Of a stretch of DNA of 64,000 nt, positions 40,152 to 49,164 are shown piece by piece. The notes beneath the pieces are model-generated. The model did not search any database, was not told the origin of the DNA, and saw only the letters and a program-made list of their open reading frames with translations. Position 1 is the first letter of the stretch, and every line of letters starts with the position of its first letter. A program made the position numbers and the translations under genes. Source of the stretch: Pseudonocardia phyllosphaerae (GTDB lineage Bacteria; Actinomycetota; Actinomycetes; Mycobacteriales; Pseudonocardiaceae); assembly GCF_046546475.1 (NCBI RefSeq), contig NZ_JBKGXS010000001.1, forward strand, positions 186,001 to 250,000. Direction: 5' to 3'.

Positions 40152-42148
40152 GCCAGCTTCTCCCACAGGAACGAGTACGCCAGCGCCGCCATCCGCGCGG
40201 CCTGCGCGTTGTCCGCGGCGCCGCCGTGCCCGCCCTCGATGTTCTCGTAGTAGGTGACGTCGTGCCCGGCCTGCTCCAGCGCTGCGGCCATCTTGCGGGC
40301 GTGCCCGGGGTGCACCCGGTCGTCGCGGGTGGAGGTCAGCAGGATGACCGGCGGGTAGCCGGCCTCCGGGTCGATCAGGTGGTACGGCGAGAACGTCCGG
40401 ATGAACTCCCAGTCGTCGGTGTCGGGGTCGCCGTACTCGGCCGTCCAGGACGCCCCGGCGAGCAGGTGGGAGTAGCGCTTCATGTCCAGCAGCGGCACCT
40501 GGATCACGACGGCGCCGAACAGCTTCGGGTAGCGGACCAGCATGTTCCCGGTGAGCAGGCCGCCGTTGCTGCCGCCCTGCACCCCCAGGTGCGGCGGCGA
40601 GGTGATCCCCCGGTCGATCAGGTCGCGGGCGACGGCGGCCATGTCCTCGTAGGCGCGCGGCCGGTTCTCCCGCAGCGCGGCCCGGTGCCAGCGCGGCCCG
40701 TACTCACCGCCGCCGCGGATGTTGGCCACCACGTGGACCCCGCCGCGGGCCAGCCAGGAACGCCCGATCGACCCGGAGTAGCCGGGGGTCAGCGCGATCT
40801 CGAAGCCGCCGTAGCCGTAGAGCAGGGTCGGGGCGGTGCCGTCGAAGGGCAGGTCCTTCGGCCGGACCAGGAAGTACGGGACGCGGGTGCCGTCGTCGCT
40901 GGTGGCGAAGTGCTGCTCGATGACGTCGGCGGAGGAGTCGAAGAAGCCGGGCGAGCGCTTGAGCACCTCCGGCTGGGAGCCGATCGTGGCGATCGCCAGG
41001 GTCGACGGCGTCAGGTAGTCGGTGACGGTGAGCCACACGTCGTCGCAGGTGTCGGTGTCGACGGCGCCGACCCCGATGCTGCCGAACTCCGGCGCCCCGG
41101 TGAACGGCGACCGGTCCCAGCCCTGCTCACCGGGGGTGAGCACGGTCAGCTCGCCGACGACGTCGCGCAGCACGTTGAGCACGAGGTGGTGCTGTGTCCA
41201 CGTCCAGCCCTGCAGCGACGCGGACTCGTCCGGCGCGAACAGCACCTCCCAGTCCGGGGAGCCGGCCATCACGTCGTCGAACCGGGCCACGAGCAGCGAC
41301 CCGGCGGTGAACCCGTCCCAGTCCTCGCGCAGCTCCAGCAGCAGCCAGTCCCGCTCGACGTCGGTGATCGCGGACTCGGGGACCGGCACCCGGTGCAGCC
41401 CGGTGCCGTCGAGCAGGTACAGCTCGTCGGAGTAGAAGCCGATCGCGCGGCGGACGAAGTCGCGCTCGTAGCCGGGCGTCGGGTCGTGGAACGCCGAGAT
41501 CGACAGGTCCTCGTCACGGCCCTCGTAGACGACCTCCGCGGACTCCAGCGGGGTGCCGCGCCGCCAGCGGCGCGCGATCCGCGGGTAGCCCGACGTCGTC
41601 ATCGAGCCCTCGCCGAGGTCGGTCGCGACGAACACGGTGTCCCGGTCGATCCAGCTCATGCCGCCCTTGGCCTCGGGCCGGAAGAAGCCGCCCTCGACGA
41701 AGCTGCGGCTGGGGACGTCGAACTCGCGGGTGACGTCGGCGTCGGCTCCGCCGCGGGACAGGTCGACCAGCGCACGGTCCAGGTCGGGGCGCAGGAAGCG
41801 GGCGCCGTGCCAGACCCAGTTCTCGCCCTCGGCCTCGTTGAGCGCGTCGAGGTCGAGCAGGATCTCCCACTCGGGGTTCTCGGTGCGGTAGGACTCCGGG
41901 GTGGTGCGCCGCCACAGCCCGCGCGGGTTCCGCTCGTCGGTCCAGTAGTTGTAGTACCAGCCGCCGCGCTCGGTGACCCACGGGATGCGGGCGTCGGAGT
42001 CGAGCACCTCGCGGATCCCGGACTCCAGCTCGCCGAACAGCGCGGGCCCGGTGAGGCGGGCCATGGTGCGGGCGTTGCGCTGCTCCACCCACTCCAGGGC
42101 CTCGGTGCCGGTGACGTCCTCGAGCCAGGCGTGGGGATCGGTGCTCAT
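40148..42148 (-). CDS. Prolyl oligopeptidase family serine peptidase (S9A)
   Basis: The 666-residue protein has an N-terminal beta-propeller (about 60-380) and a C-terminal peptidase domain. The nucleophile is Ser527 in GGSNGGL, the acid Asp is at 609-610 in TSTRDDRVHPGHARK, and the His is His641 in NIEGGHGG. The insertion LYGYGGFEIALTPGYS is the usual start of the catalytic domain. It cleaves short peptides after proline in the cytoplasm; there is no signal peptide. The ATG at 42148 follows a GATGAT hexamer closely. Downstream it is coupled to the SIMPL protein. Confidence 0.9.
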   Translation of the reverse strand: MSTDPHAWLEDVTGTEALEWVEQRNARTMARLTGPALFGELESGIREVLDSDARIPWVTERGGWYYNYWTDERNPRGLWRRTTPESYRTENPEWEILLDLDALNEAEGENWVWHGARFLRPDLDRALVDLSRGGADADVTREFDVPSRSFVEGGFFRPEAKGGMSWIDRDTVFVATDLGEGSMTTSGYPRIARRWRRGTPLESAEVVYEGRDEDLSISAFHDPTPGYERDFVRRAIGFYSDELYLLDGTGLHRVPVPESAITDVERDWLLLELREDWDGFTAGSLLVARFDDVMAGSPDWEVLFAPDESASLQGWTWTQHHLVLNVLRDVVGELTVLTPGEQGWDRSPFTGAPEFGSIGVGAVDTDTCDDVWLTVTDYLTPSTLAIATIGSQPEVLKRSPGFFDSSADVIEQHFATSDDGTRVPYFLVRPKDLPFDGTAPTLLYGYGGFEIALTPGYSGSIGRSWLARGGVHVVANIRGGGEYGPRWHRAALRENRPRAYEDMAAVARDLIDRGITSPPHLGVQGGSNGGLLTGNMLVRYPKLFGAVVIQVPLLDMKRYSHLLAGASWTAEYGDPDTDDWEFIRTFSPYHLIDPEAGYPPVILLTSTRDDRVHPGHARKMAAALEQAGHDVTYYENIEGGHGGAADNAQAARMAALAYSFLWEKLA

Positions 42149-42195
42149 GCCCCGATCATCTATCAGATCGGCCCGACGGTGGGGTGGACACGGGG

Positions 42196-42954
42196 TCAGG
42201 CGAACGGCGCGATCCGGACCCCGGCGCGGGTCAGCTCCTCGTGCACCCTGCGGCCCATCGCGACGGCGCCCGGCGAGTCCCCGTGCAGGCAGGCGGACTC
42301 GGCGCGCACCGCCACCTCGGTGCCGTCGACGGCGCGCACGGTGCCGGTCTCCAGCATCCGGACCAGCCGCTGCGCGGCCTCCCCGGCGTCGTCGAGCAGG
42401 GCACCGGGCTCGCGGCGCGGCACCAGCGCGCCCTCGGCGGTGTAGCCGCGGTCGACGAAGAACTCCGGCACCGCCCGCAGCCCCGCAGCCTCGGCCGCGG
42501 CCAGCAGCTCCGAGCCGGGCAGTCCCAGCACCGGCAGCTCCGGGTCGTAGGCGCGGACGGCCTCGGCGACGGCGCGGGCCTGCGCGGTGTGCGTGCGGGT
42601 GGCGTTGTAGAGCGCACCGTGCGGCTTCACGTACCGCACCCGGACCCCGGCGACGCGGCACAGCGCCTCCAGCGCCCCGATCTGGTAGAGCACGTCGTCG
42701 GTGAGCGCGGACGGCTCGACGTCGAGGAACCGGCGCCCGAACCCGCGCAGGTCCGGGTACGACACCTGCGCCCCGACGACGACCCCGGCCGTCGCCGCCG
42801 CGGCGGTCGTCGTCCGCAGCGTGGACGGGTCCCCGGCGTGGAAGCCGCACGCCACGTTGGCCGAGCTGACCAGGCCGAGCATGGCGCCGTCGTCACCGAG
42901 GGTCCACTGGCCGTAGGACTCGCCCAGGTCGGCGTTGAGGTCGATGGAGGTCAC
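42196..42954 (-). CDS. pxpA: 5-oxoprolinase subunit A (LamB/YcsF family)
   Basis: The 252-residue protein matches LamB/YcsF throughout: DLNADLGESYGQWTLGDD, VSSANVACGFHAGDP, GAQVSYPDLRGFGRRFLDV, YVKPHGALYN, PEFFVDRGYTAEGALVPR, and ACLHGDSPGAV. PxpA is one of three subunits that hydrolyse 5-oxoproline to glutamate with ATP. Partners PxpB and PxpC, which usually adjoin it, are absent from the window. Its GTG start overlaps the stop of the AviRa-like gene (GTGA), so they share a transcript. Confidence 0.92.
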   Translation of the reverse strand: MTSIDLNADLGESYGQWTLGDDGAMLGLVSSANVACGFHAGDPSTLRTTTAAAATAGVVVGAQVSYPDLRGFGRRFLDVEPSALTDDVLYQIGALEALCRVAGVRVRYVKPHGALYNATRTHTAQARAVAEAVRAYDPELPVLGLPGSELLAAAEAAGLRAVPEFFVDRGYTAEGALVPRREPGALLDDAGEAAQRLVRMLETGTVRAVDGTEVAVRAESACLHGDSPGAVAMGRRVHEELTRAGVRIAPFA

Positions 42955-43691
42955 GCCGCCATGATCCGGGGCAGGTCGCCCGCGCGCACCAGGACCGCGG
43001 CGCGGTGCCCGGCGCGGACCCGTTCCAGCGGCCGGACGCCGTCGGGCAGGGGGACCGAACGGCCCGGCCCGACGGCGACGACCACCGCGTCCGGGGCGAG
43101 CACCGCGGCGACGCCGGTGAGGAACGCGGCCTCGGGCCCGGTGCCGGGGTCGCTGCCGGATCCGTCCGCGGCCCAGCCGGTCTGCCGCCCGTGCGGCAGG
43201 TCGGCCAGCACGACGTCCGGGGTGTGCTCACCGAGCGCGGCCGCTGTCGCGGCGGGGTCGAGCGCGTCGGCAGGGCTCACCGACCAGGCCGGGCGGCTCG
43301 CCGGGCGCAGTGCCCGCACCGCGGCCGCGGCCTCGGCGTAGGACGGCTTGGCGTGCTCCCGCGCGCGGGCGTCGAGCTCGTCGGCGCGGGCGTCGAGCCC
43401 GCCCGGGCCGAGCAGCCCGAGGTTGCGCCGGGCCAGGTCCAGCGGGCCCGGGTCGGCGTCGGTCCCGGCCAGCGCGGTGACGCCCGGGCACCGCAGCCCG
43501 AGCACCGCCAGCGTCGCGCCCGCGCCGCAGCACGGGTCCCAGACCGTCACCGGCCGGGTTCCCAGCCGCTCGCGGGCCCGGCCGAACAGCTCGACGGTCA
43601 GCCGGACCGGCAGCGTCGGGCGGCCGGGCGCGGAGACCAGGGCCGCGTCGAGCGCGGCGTGCCCGGTGGCGGTGGCGTGGCGGTACTGCAC
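42951..43691 (-). CDS. AviRa-like 23S rRNA (guanine) methyltransferase
   Basis: The 246-residue protein begins MQYRHATATGHAALD and contains PTLPVRLTVELFGRA and the SAM motif VTVWDPCCGAGATLAVLG, then DVVLADLPHGRQTGW with an N-P-P-Y-like DLPHG motif. This pattern and length match AviRa, the avilamycin resistance methyltransferase that modifies 23S rRNA, and its widespread homologues that are not in antibiotic clusters. A housekeeping rRNA modification is as likely as resistance. The GTG start lies within one copy of a 23-bp direct repeat (43685-43735). It is coupled to pxpA. Confidence 0.72.
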   Translation of the reverse strand: MQYRHATATGHAALDAALVSAPGRPTLPVRLTVELFGRARERLGTRPVTVWDPCCGAGATLAVLGLRCPGVTALAGTDADPGPLDLARRNLGLLGPGGLDARADELDARAREHAKPSYAEAAAAVRALRPASRPAWSVSPADALDPAATAAALGEHTPDVVLADLPHGRQTGWAADGSGSDPGTGPEAAFLTGVAAVLAPDAVVVAVGPGRSVPLPDGVRPLERVRAGHRAAVLVRAGDLPRIMAA

Positions 43692-43735
43692 GCGTGGAGT
43701 GTGCCCGGCGACACTGCACGCGAGGAGTGTGCCCG
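43685..43735. repeat. Two 23-bp direct repeats around the AviRa-like start codon
   Basis: Copies at 43685-43707 and 43713-43735 differ at one base (22 of 23). On the coding strand each reads through ACACTCC and CGCGTGCAGT, so the GTG start codon and its upstream sequence are duplicated. The first copy in transcription order would offer an alternative start but in a different frame. Confidence 0.82.
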
Positions 43736-43738
43736 CGG

Positions 43739-43942
43739 CTATCGCGTCCGGCGGTGCAGCCACAGCAGCGTCGCGCCGATCAGCAGCACCACGACGACCA
43801 CCACCGTGGTCAGCCGCGGGCCTGCGGTCCCGGCCAGGTAGCTCAGCGGCAGCCCGGCCAGCGCGACGATCAGCACCCACGCCACGACCCGCCGTGACCT
43901 GGTGGACCGCGAGGGCCGGTGCGTGTCCGTGTCCTCGTCCAT
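43739..43942 (-). CDS. Small two-helix membrane protein
   Basis: The 67-residue product has an acidic/basic N-terminus (MDEDTDTHRPSRSTRSRR) and two hydrophobic helices (VVAWVLIVALAGLPLSYLAG and TTVVVVVVLLIGATLLWL) with a basic end (HRRTR). Orientation by the positive-inside rule is with both termini in the cytoplasm. It ends 48 bp before the AviRa-like gene and shares its strand. It is not a recognised family, but its composition is that of a real small membrane protein. Confidence 0.6.
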   Translation of the reverse strand: MDEDTDTHRPSRSTRSRRVVAWVLIVALAGLPLSYLAGTAGPRLTTVVVVVVLLIGATLLWLHRRTR

Positions 43943-44002
43943 GTCCGAAACGTACCGTTCCCGTCGGGTGCCCGGCCGCCCGGCCGGGCACCCGCGTACC
44001 GC

Positions 44003-46816
44003 TCAGCCGGTGTTCTTCATGCCCGCCGCGATGCCGTTGATCGTCAGCAGCAGGGCGCGCTCCAGGTCCGGCGAGGCGTCCTCCCCGGCCGCGCGGCGCT
44101 GCGCCAGCAGCTCCACCTGCAGGTGGTGCAGCGGCTCCAGGTAGCCGTTGCGCACCGCCAACGTGTTGCGCAGCACCGGATGCCGGGCCAGCAGCTGGGA
44201 CTCCCCGGTCACCGCGAGCAGCTCCGAGCGGGTCAGCTCGTGCTCGGCGCGGATCTTCTCGAACAGGTGCTGCTGCTCGGGCTCGACGAGCGTCGCGACG
44301 TAGTTGGACGCTATCCGCAGATCGGTCTTCGCCAGCGTCATCTCGACGTTGCCGATCAGGTTCCGGAAGAACGCCCACTGCCGCATCTCGGCCAGCACGT
44401 CGCCGTAGCCGGCCTCGCGGGCCGCCTTCAGACCCGAGCCCAGGCCGTACCAGCCGGGGACGACCATCCGGGTCTGCGTCCAGCCGAACACCCACGGGAT
44501 CGCCCGCAGGTCGTCCAGCGTCGGGGTGCCCTGCCCGGGCCGCTTGGACGGCCGCGAGCCGACGTTGAGCCTGCCCAGCTCCTCGACCGGGGTGGCCGCG
44601 GTGAAGAAGATCGGCAGGTCCGGGTCGTCGACCAGCTCGCGGTAGGTGGCGGTGGCCGCGTCGGCGACGACGTTCATCGCCTCGTCCCAGCGTTCCAGCA
44701 CGTCGGCAGGCCAGCGCGAGGCCTGGTGCAGCAGCGTCGCGTCCAGCATCGACGCCAGCAGGATCTCGAGGTTGTCGTAGGCCAGGCTGGGCAGCGAGTA
44801 CTTGTCGGAGATGACCTCGCCCTGCTCGGTGAGCTTCATCGTCGCGTCCACCGACCCGAACGGGGCCGACGCGATCGCCTCACCGGCGGGGCCGCCGCCG
44901 CGCCCGACCGAGCCGCCCCGGCCGTGGAACAGCCGCAGCCGCACCCCGTGCTCGGCGGCCACGTCGCGCAGCAGCCGCTGGGCGCGGTGGATCTGCCACT
45001 GCGACGCGGTGATCCCCGCTCCCTTGTTGGAGTCGGAGTAGCCCAGCATGATCTCCTGCAGGTCACCGCGGTTGCGGACCTGCTGCCGGTAGCCCGGGTC
45101 GGACAGCAGCCCGTCGAGCAGCTCACCGGCCTTGGACAGCTCCTCGACGGTCTCGAACAGCGGCACCAGGTCCACCGACGAGCGCGGGTTCTCCTCGCCG
45201 ATCTCGACCATGTAGGACTCGCGGGCCAGCACGGCGACGGCGAGGATGTCGTCGACGTCCTGGGCCATCGACACGATGTAGGTCTGCGCGACCTCCGGCC
45301 CGAACTCGTGCTGGACGGCGTGCAGGGTGTCGAAGATGTCGAGCACCGGCTGGGCGGCGTCGGGCAGGCCGTAGTGCCGCCGGACCAGCGGGCGGCGGCT
45401 GCGCAGCTCCGCGGACAGCAGCTCGCGGCGCTCCTCGCGGGACAGCTCGGCGTAGGGCCGGTCCAGCTCGCCCAGCGCGTCGTAGATCGCGCCCAGGCAG
45501 TCGTGGTGCTTCTGCGAGTGCTCCCGGATGTCCAGCTCGACCAGGTGCAGGCCCAGTGCGCGGGCCGAGCGCAGCGTGCGGGCCAGGGTGCCGCCTGCGA
45601 TCCGGGCGCCGTGGTGCCCGCGCAGCGACCGGTCGACGACCAGCAGGTCGTCGAGGTAGCCCTGCGCGCCCAGGTAGTCGACGCCGGGCTCGTGCGGGGT
45701 GCCCGCGGCGATCCGGGCGCGGGTGTTGGCCAGCCGGGCCGCGACGTAGGACAGTTTGAGCCGGTAGGGCTCGTGCGCGTTGAGCCGGATGAACCGGTCG
45801 TGCACCGCGGGCAGCAGGCGCCGGTCGCGGGCCAGCGAGCCGCGCAGCTCCTCCGACACCCCCATCACCCGGGTGGACACCGACAGCTCGAACACCAGCT
45901 GATCGACGAGCTTCTCCTGGATCCGGATGGCCCGGTCGGCGTTGAGCTCCAGGACCTCGCGGGTGACGGCGGGGGTGACGTTCGGGTTGCCGTCCCGGTC
46001 GCCGCCGACCCAGGAGCCGAGCACCAGCGGGCGGGCGTCGGCGGGGACGTCCAGCCCGGCGTCGGCGGCCTCGCGGGCGAACTCGCCGAGCAGGTCGGGG
46101 ACGGTGCGCTCGCCGAGCCGGGCGGCGAACCAGGCGATGTTGCGGGCCTCGTCGATCACCATCGGCTTGCCGGGGCGGATGTCGTCGGTCTGCCAGAGCA
46201 GGTCGACCAGCGCGGCGACCTCCTCGTCGGGGGCGTCGCGGTCCAGGGCGTCGACGACGCGGCGCAGGATGCCCAGCACCGACTGGCGCGTCGACTCGGT
46301 CGGGTGCGCGGTGAACACCGGGCGCAGCTCGGCCCGGGACAGCACGTCGGCGACCTCGTCCGGGTCGGCCTCCTCGGCGAGGCGGCGCAGCACGGTGCGC
46401 AGCGGCCGCGCGTCCGACGGGCGCAGCGCCCGTAGCTCCCGGGAGCGGTGCAGCTGCTCGGCGACGTTCGCGAGCTGGAAGTACTGGGAGAACGCGCGGG
46501 CCAGCAGCACCGCGGTGCCGGTGTCGACGCCGTCGAGCAGGGCCGCGACGGCGTCCGGGCCCGCCTCGCCGCGCGCGGAGTCCCGCGCGGCCTGGCGCAC
46601 CTGCTCGACGAGCTCCAGGACCTCGGGCCCGGCCTCGTCGGCCAGGGTCCGGCCGAGCATCGTCGACAGGCGCCGGATGTCGGCCCGCAGCGCCTTCTGC
46701 TCGGCCTCGCTGACCACCCCGGAGTGCGCGGTGAGGGAGTCGGGGGCGAGCTCGGAGCCGGAGGAGTCCCGGCTGGCGGGCGTGGACGCGTCGGTACCTG
46801 TCGCGATGTCGGTCAT
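44003..46816 (-). CDS. ppc: Phosphoenolpyruvate carboxylase
   Basis: The 937-residue enzyme carboxylates phosphoenolpyruvate to oxaloacetate, feeding the TCA cycle. Family motifs are intact: VFTAHPTEST with the catalytic His171, GYSDSNKGAG, FHGRGGSVGRGGGP, the C-terminal FGWTQTRMVVPGWYGLG, and the ending GIAAGMKNTG that matches the conserved C-terminal tail. Length is usual. The ATG at 46816 is preceded by GGAGCG. It is a single gene; its neighbour is the fructose PTS operon, also a consumer of phosphoenolpyruvate. The 67-residue membrane protein ends 61 bp downstream in the same direction. Confidence 0.97.
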   Translation of the reverse strand: MTDIATGTDASTPASRDSSGSELAPDSLTAHSGVVSEAEQKALRADIRRLSTMLGRTLADEAGPEVLELVEQVRQAARDSARGEAGPDAVAALLDGVDTGTAVLLARAFSQYFQLANVAEQLHRSRELRALRPSDARPLRTVLRRLAEEADPDEVADVLSRAELRPVFTAHPTESTRQSVLGILRRVVDALDRDAPDEEVAALVDLLWQTDDIRPGKPMVIDEARNIAWFAARLGERTVPDLLGEFAREAADAGLDVPADARPLVLGSWVGGDRDGNPNVTPAVTREVLELNADRAIRIQEKLVDQLVFELSVSTRVMGVSEELRGSLARDRRLLPAVHDRFIRLNAHEPYRLKLSYVAARLANTRARIAAGTPHEPGVDYLGAQGYLDDLLVVDRSLRGHHGARIAGGTLARTLRSARALGLHLVELDIREHSQKHHDCLGAIYDALGELDRPYAELSREERRELLSAELRSRRPLVRRHYGLPDAAQPVLDIFDTLHAVQHEFGPEVAQTYIVSMAQDVDDILAVAVLARESYMVEIGEENPRSSVDLVPLFETVEELSKAGELLDGLLSDPGYRQQVRNRGDLQEIMLGYSDSNKGAGITASQWQIHRAQRLLRDVAAEHGVRLRLFHGRGGSVGRGGGPAGEAIASAPFGSVDATMKLTEQGEVISDKYSLPSLAYDNLEILLASMLDATLLHQASRWPADVLERWDEAMNVVADAATATYRELVDDPDLPIFFTAATPVEELGRLNVGSRPSKRPGQGTPTLDDLRAIPWVFGWTQTRMVVPGWYGLGSGLKAAREAGYGDVLAEMRQWAFFRNLIGNVEMTLAKTDLRIASNYVATLVEPEQQHLFEKIRAEHELTRSELLAVTGESQLLARHPVLRNTLAVRNGYLEPLHHLQVELLAQRRAAGEDASPDLERALLLTINGIAAGMKNTG

Positions 46817-46932
46817 GGGCGCTCCGATCCGTGGTGCGGGCGTGCGGAACCGCTCGCGTCGTTGCGGAACGGGGCCCCGGCATCGTCTCCCGGCCACGGC
46901 CCGGATGCCATTCCTGACCTGCAGTCGTAACC

Positions 46933-46949
46933 CCGGGGCAACACCCCGG
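46933..46949 (-). terminator. Hairpin after the fructose PTS operon
   Basis: A 6-bp GC stem (CCGGGG at 46933-46938 with CCCCGG at 46944-46949) and a 5-nt loop lie about 19 bp after the HPr stop codon on the minus strand. It is followed by GGTTAC rather than a T-tract. Its position fits the end of the fru operon. Confidence 0.6.
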
Positions 46950-46967
46950 AGTCGATCTCTGCGCGGG

Positions 46968-47252
46968 TCAGGCCGGGGCGGAGTCGAGATCGGTCCCGAG
47001 CAGCTCGGCGAGCGCGTCCAGGGCCGTCTCGCCGTCGGCGTCGTCGGAGGAGGTCAGGACGACCTCCTCGCCGCAGCGCACCCCCAGGCCGAGCACCGAC
47101 AGGATCGACGCCGCGTCGACCGGCCCGCGGTCGTCGCCGGGCGCGGCGATGGTGACCGGTGCGGGCTGCTTCCTGGCCGCGGTGCAGAACAGGTTGGCGG
47201 GCCGGGCGTGCAGCCCGACCGACGATCCGACCTTCACACGGCGCTCGGCCAT
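46968..47252 (-). CDS. ptsH: Phosphocarrier protein HPr
   Basis: The 94-residue cytoplasmic protein relays phosphate from PtsI to EIIA. The active-site His15 is in GLHARPA and the second conserved region is DAASILSVLGLGV; the regulatory Ser position is present in SILSVL. It is the last gene of the fru operon and its start overlaps the end of the EIIBC gene by 19 bp, so it is translationally coupled. HPr encoded inside the fru operon is the usual arrangement in actinobacteria with few PTS. Confidence 0.95.
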   Translation of the reverse strand: MAERRVKVGSSVGLHARPANLFCTAARKQPAPVTIAAPGDDRGPVDAASILSVLGLGVRCGEEVVLTSSDDADGETALDALAELLGTDLDSAPA

Positions 47253-48718
47253 GTCGGTCTCCTCTCGGACGTGACCTCGGGTGCGGCGGTGCGGGCGGAG
47301 GACTTGAGTGCGACGACCAGCGCCGCCGACACGAGCGTCCCGGCGACGACGGCGAGCAGGAACCGCACCGGGTGTCCCACCAGCCAGATGACGAAGATCC
47401 CGCCGTGCGGGGCGGGCAGGGTGGCGCCGGCGCCCATCGACAGCGCCCCGGCGACGGCGGAGCCGGCCATCAGCGACGGGATCACCCGCAGCGGGTCGGC
47501 GGCGGCGAACGGGATCGCGCCCTCGGTGATGAACGAGGCGCCCATCAGCCAGGCGGCGCGGCCGTGCTCGCGCTCGGCCTCGCTGAACAGCCGCCGCCGC
47601 ACGACGGTGCACAGCGCCAGCGCCAGCGGCGGCGTCATCCCGGCGGCCATCACCGCGGCCATGACCATCGGGGCGAGCGCGGAGGTGGTGGTGGACAGCC
47701 CGGCGACGGCGAAGGCGTAGGCGGCCTTGTTGACCGGCCCGCCGACGTCGAAGGCCATCATCAGGCCGAGCAGCGCCCCGAGCAGGACGGCGTTGGTGTC
47801 CGACAGCCCGGACAGCCCCGAGGTGAGCAACGCGGTCGCCGTCGCCAGCGGCGGCCCGACCAGCACGAACATGACCACGCCGGTGACGGCGGTGCCGATC
47901 AGCGGCAGCAGGAGCACCGGCATCACCCGGGCCAGCGACGGCGGTGGGCGCGGCAGCGTCAGCAACCGGACGACGGCACCGGCCAGCAGCCCGGCGACCA
48001 GGCCGCCGAGGAACCCGGCCTGGGTCTGCACCGCGATCGCCCCGCCGACGACGCCCGGGGCGAGCGCGGGGCGGTCGGCGATCGCGTAGGCGACGAACCC
48101 GGCCAGCACCGGCACGAGCAGGGTGAACGAGACCGAGCCGATCTGGAACGCCAGCGCGCCCCAGGAGGCGAGCGCGCCAGGGTCGAACCGGACCTCGGCG
48201 AGCCCGGGGGCGACGATCGCGGGGGCGGCCGCGACGTCGCGTCCGCCGATCGCGTAGCCGAGGGCCTTGAGCAGCCCGCCTGCGGCGACGAACGGGATGA
48301 CGTAGGAGACGCCGGTCATCAGCCAGCCGCGCAGCTTCGTCGCGGGGCCGGGCCCGATGACGGACGGGGCGCTCCGCGTGCGGTCCGCCGGGTCCTGCTC
48401 CCCGCCCGCGGACGCGCCGGCGGCCTCCACGGCCTGCTCCACCAGCGCGGGCGCACCGCCGACGGCCTTGCGGACCCCCACCTCGACGACCGGCAGGTGC
48501 GCGAAGCGCGCCCGGTTCCGGACCTCGACGTCGGCGGCGAGGATGACCGCGTCGGCCTCGGCGAGCTGGTCGTCGGTGAGCGGCGTCGACCCGGCCGAGC
48601 CCTGGGTCTCGACCGCGATCTCGTGACCCGCCTCCGCGGCGGCCACCTCCAGGGCCTCGGCGGCCATGTAGGTGTGCGCGATGCCCGTGGGGCACGCGGT
48701 CACGGCCACGAGCTTCAC
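47234..48718 (-). CDS. fruA: Fructose-specific PTS EIIBC component
   Basis: The 494-residue protein joins a cytoplasmic IIB domain (1 to about 100; phospho-Cys9 in VTACPTGIAHTYMAAEAL) to a IIC membrane domain of eight to ten helices (GWLMTGVSYVIPFVAAGGLL, VSFTLLVPVLAGFVAYAI, MAFDVGGPVNKAAYAFA, GASFITEGAIPFAAADP, PHGGIFVIWLVG). The GGPVNKAAY and ITEGAIPF motifs belong to the Fru family IIC. EIIA is encoded separately. Its GTG start overlaps the stop of the EIIA gene (GTGA). Confidence 0.95.
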   Translation of the reverse strand: MKLVAVTACPTGIAHTYMAAEALEVAAAEAGHEIAVETQGSAGSTPLTDDQLAEADAVILAADVEVRNRARFAHLPVVEVGVRKAVGGAPALVEQAVEAAGASAGGEQDPADRTRSAPSVIGPGPATKLRGWLMTGVSYVIPFVAAGGLLKALGYAIGGRDVAAAPAIVAPGLAEVRFDPGALASWGALAFQIGSVSFTLLVPVLAGFVAYAIADRPALAPGVVGGAIAVQTQAGFLGGLVAGLLAGAVVRLLTLPRPPPSLARVMPVLLLPLIGTAVTGVVMFVLVGPPLATATALLTSGLSGLSDTNAVLLGALLGLMMAFDVGGPVNKAAYAFAVAGLSTTTSALAPMVMAAVMAAGMTPPLALALCTVVRRRLFSEAEREHGRAAWLMGASFITEGAIPFAAADPLRVIPSLMAGSAVAGALSMGAGATLPAPHGGIFVIWLVGHPVRFLLAVVAGTLVSAALVVALKSSARTAAPEVTSERRPTWPSAV

Positions 48719-49164
48719 CCCGCGACCTCCCCCTGGATGAACTCGGCGACGGCGGCGGGGTCGGTGGCGTTGCGCAGCTCGTCGGTGAACGAGCGGCGGA
48801 CCAGGCGGCGGGCCAGCGAGGCCAGCACCGTCATGTGGTCGGAGTCGCCCTCCACCGGAGCGGCGATCATGAAGATCAGGTTGGCCGGGCCGTCCTCGGC
48901 GCCGAAGTAGACGCCGGTGCTGCTGCGCCCGAACGCGAGGCTGGGCTCGGTGACGGCCTCGGAACGGCAGTGCGGGATCCCGATGCCGCCCTCCAGCCCG
49001 GTCGGCATCTGCGCCTCGCGCGCCTCGATGTCGGCCAGGAACCGGTCGAGGTCGGTGATCCGGCCCGCGTCCACGAGCCGCTTCGCCAGTGCGGCCACGG
49101 CCGTCTCGCGGTCGGTGGAGGGCACGTCGAGGTCGACCAGATCGGCGGTGATCAGAGCGGTCAT
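48715..49164 (-). CDS. Fructose-specific PTS EIIA component
   Basis: The 149-residue protein is a stand-alone PTS_EIIA_2 (fructose/mannitol) domain. The phosphorylated His65 is in GGIGIPHCRSEAV, with LFMI-type core LIFMIAAPVEGDSDHMTVLASLARRL after it. It takes phosphate from HPr and gives it to the IIB cysteine. The ATG overlaps the fruK stop (ATGA) and its stop overlaps the EIIBC start, showing tight translational coupling. Confidence 0.95.
   Translation of the reverse strand: MTALITADLVDLDVPSTDRETAVAALAKRLVDAGRITDLDRFLADIEAREAQMPTGLEGGIGIPHCRSEAVTEPSLAFGRSSTGVYFGAEDGPANLIFMIAAPVEGDSDHMTVLASLARRLVRRSFTDELRNATDPAAVAEFIQGEVAG

Noticed and set aside
40148..42850. A single 900-codon protein joining prolyl oligopeptidase to upstream sequence
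   Set aside because: The extra 234 codons are antisense-like readings of pxpA in another frame; the real start is the ATG at 42148 with the family N-terminus.
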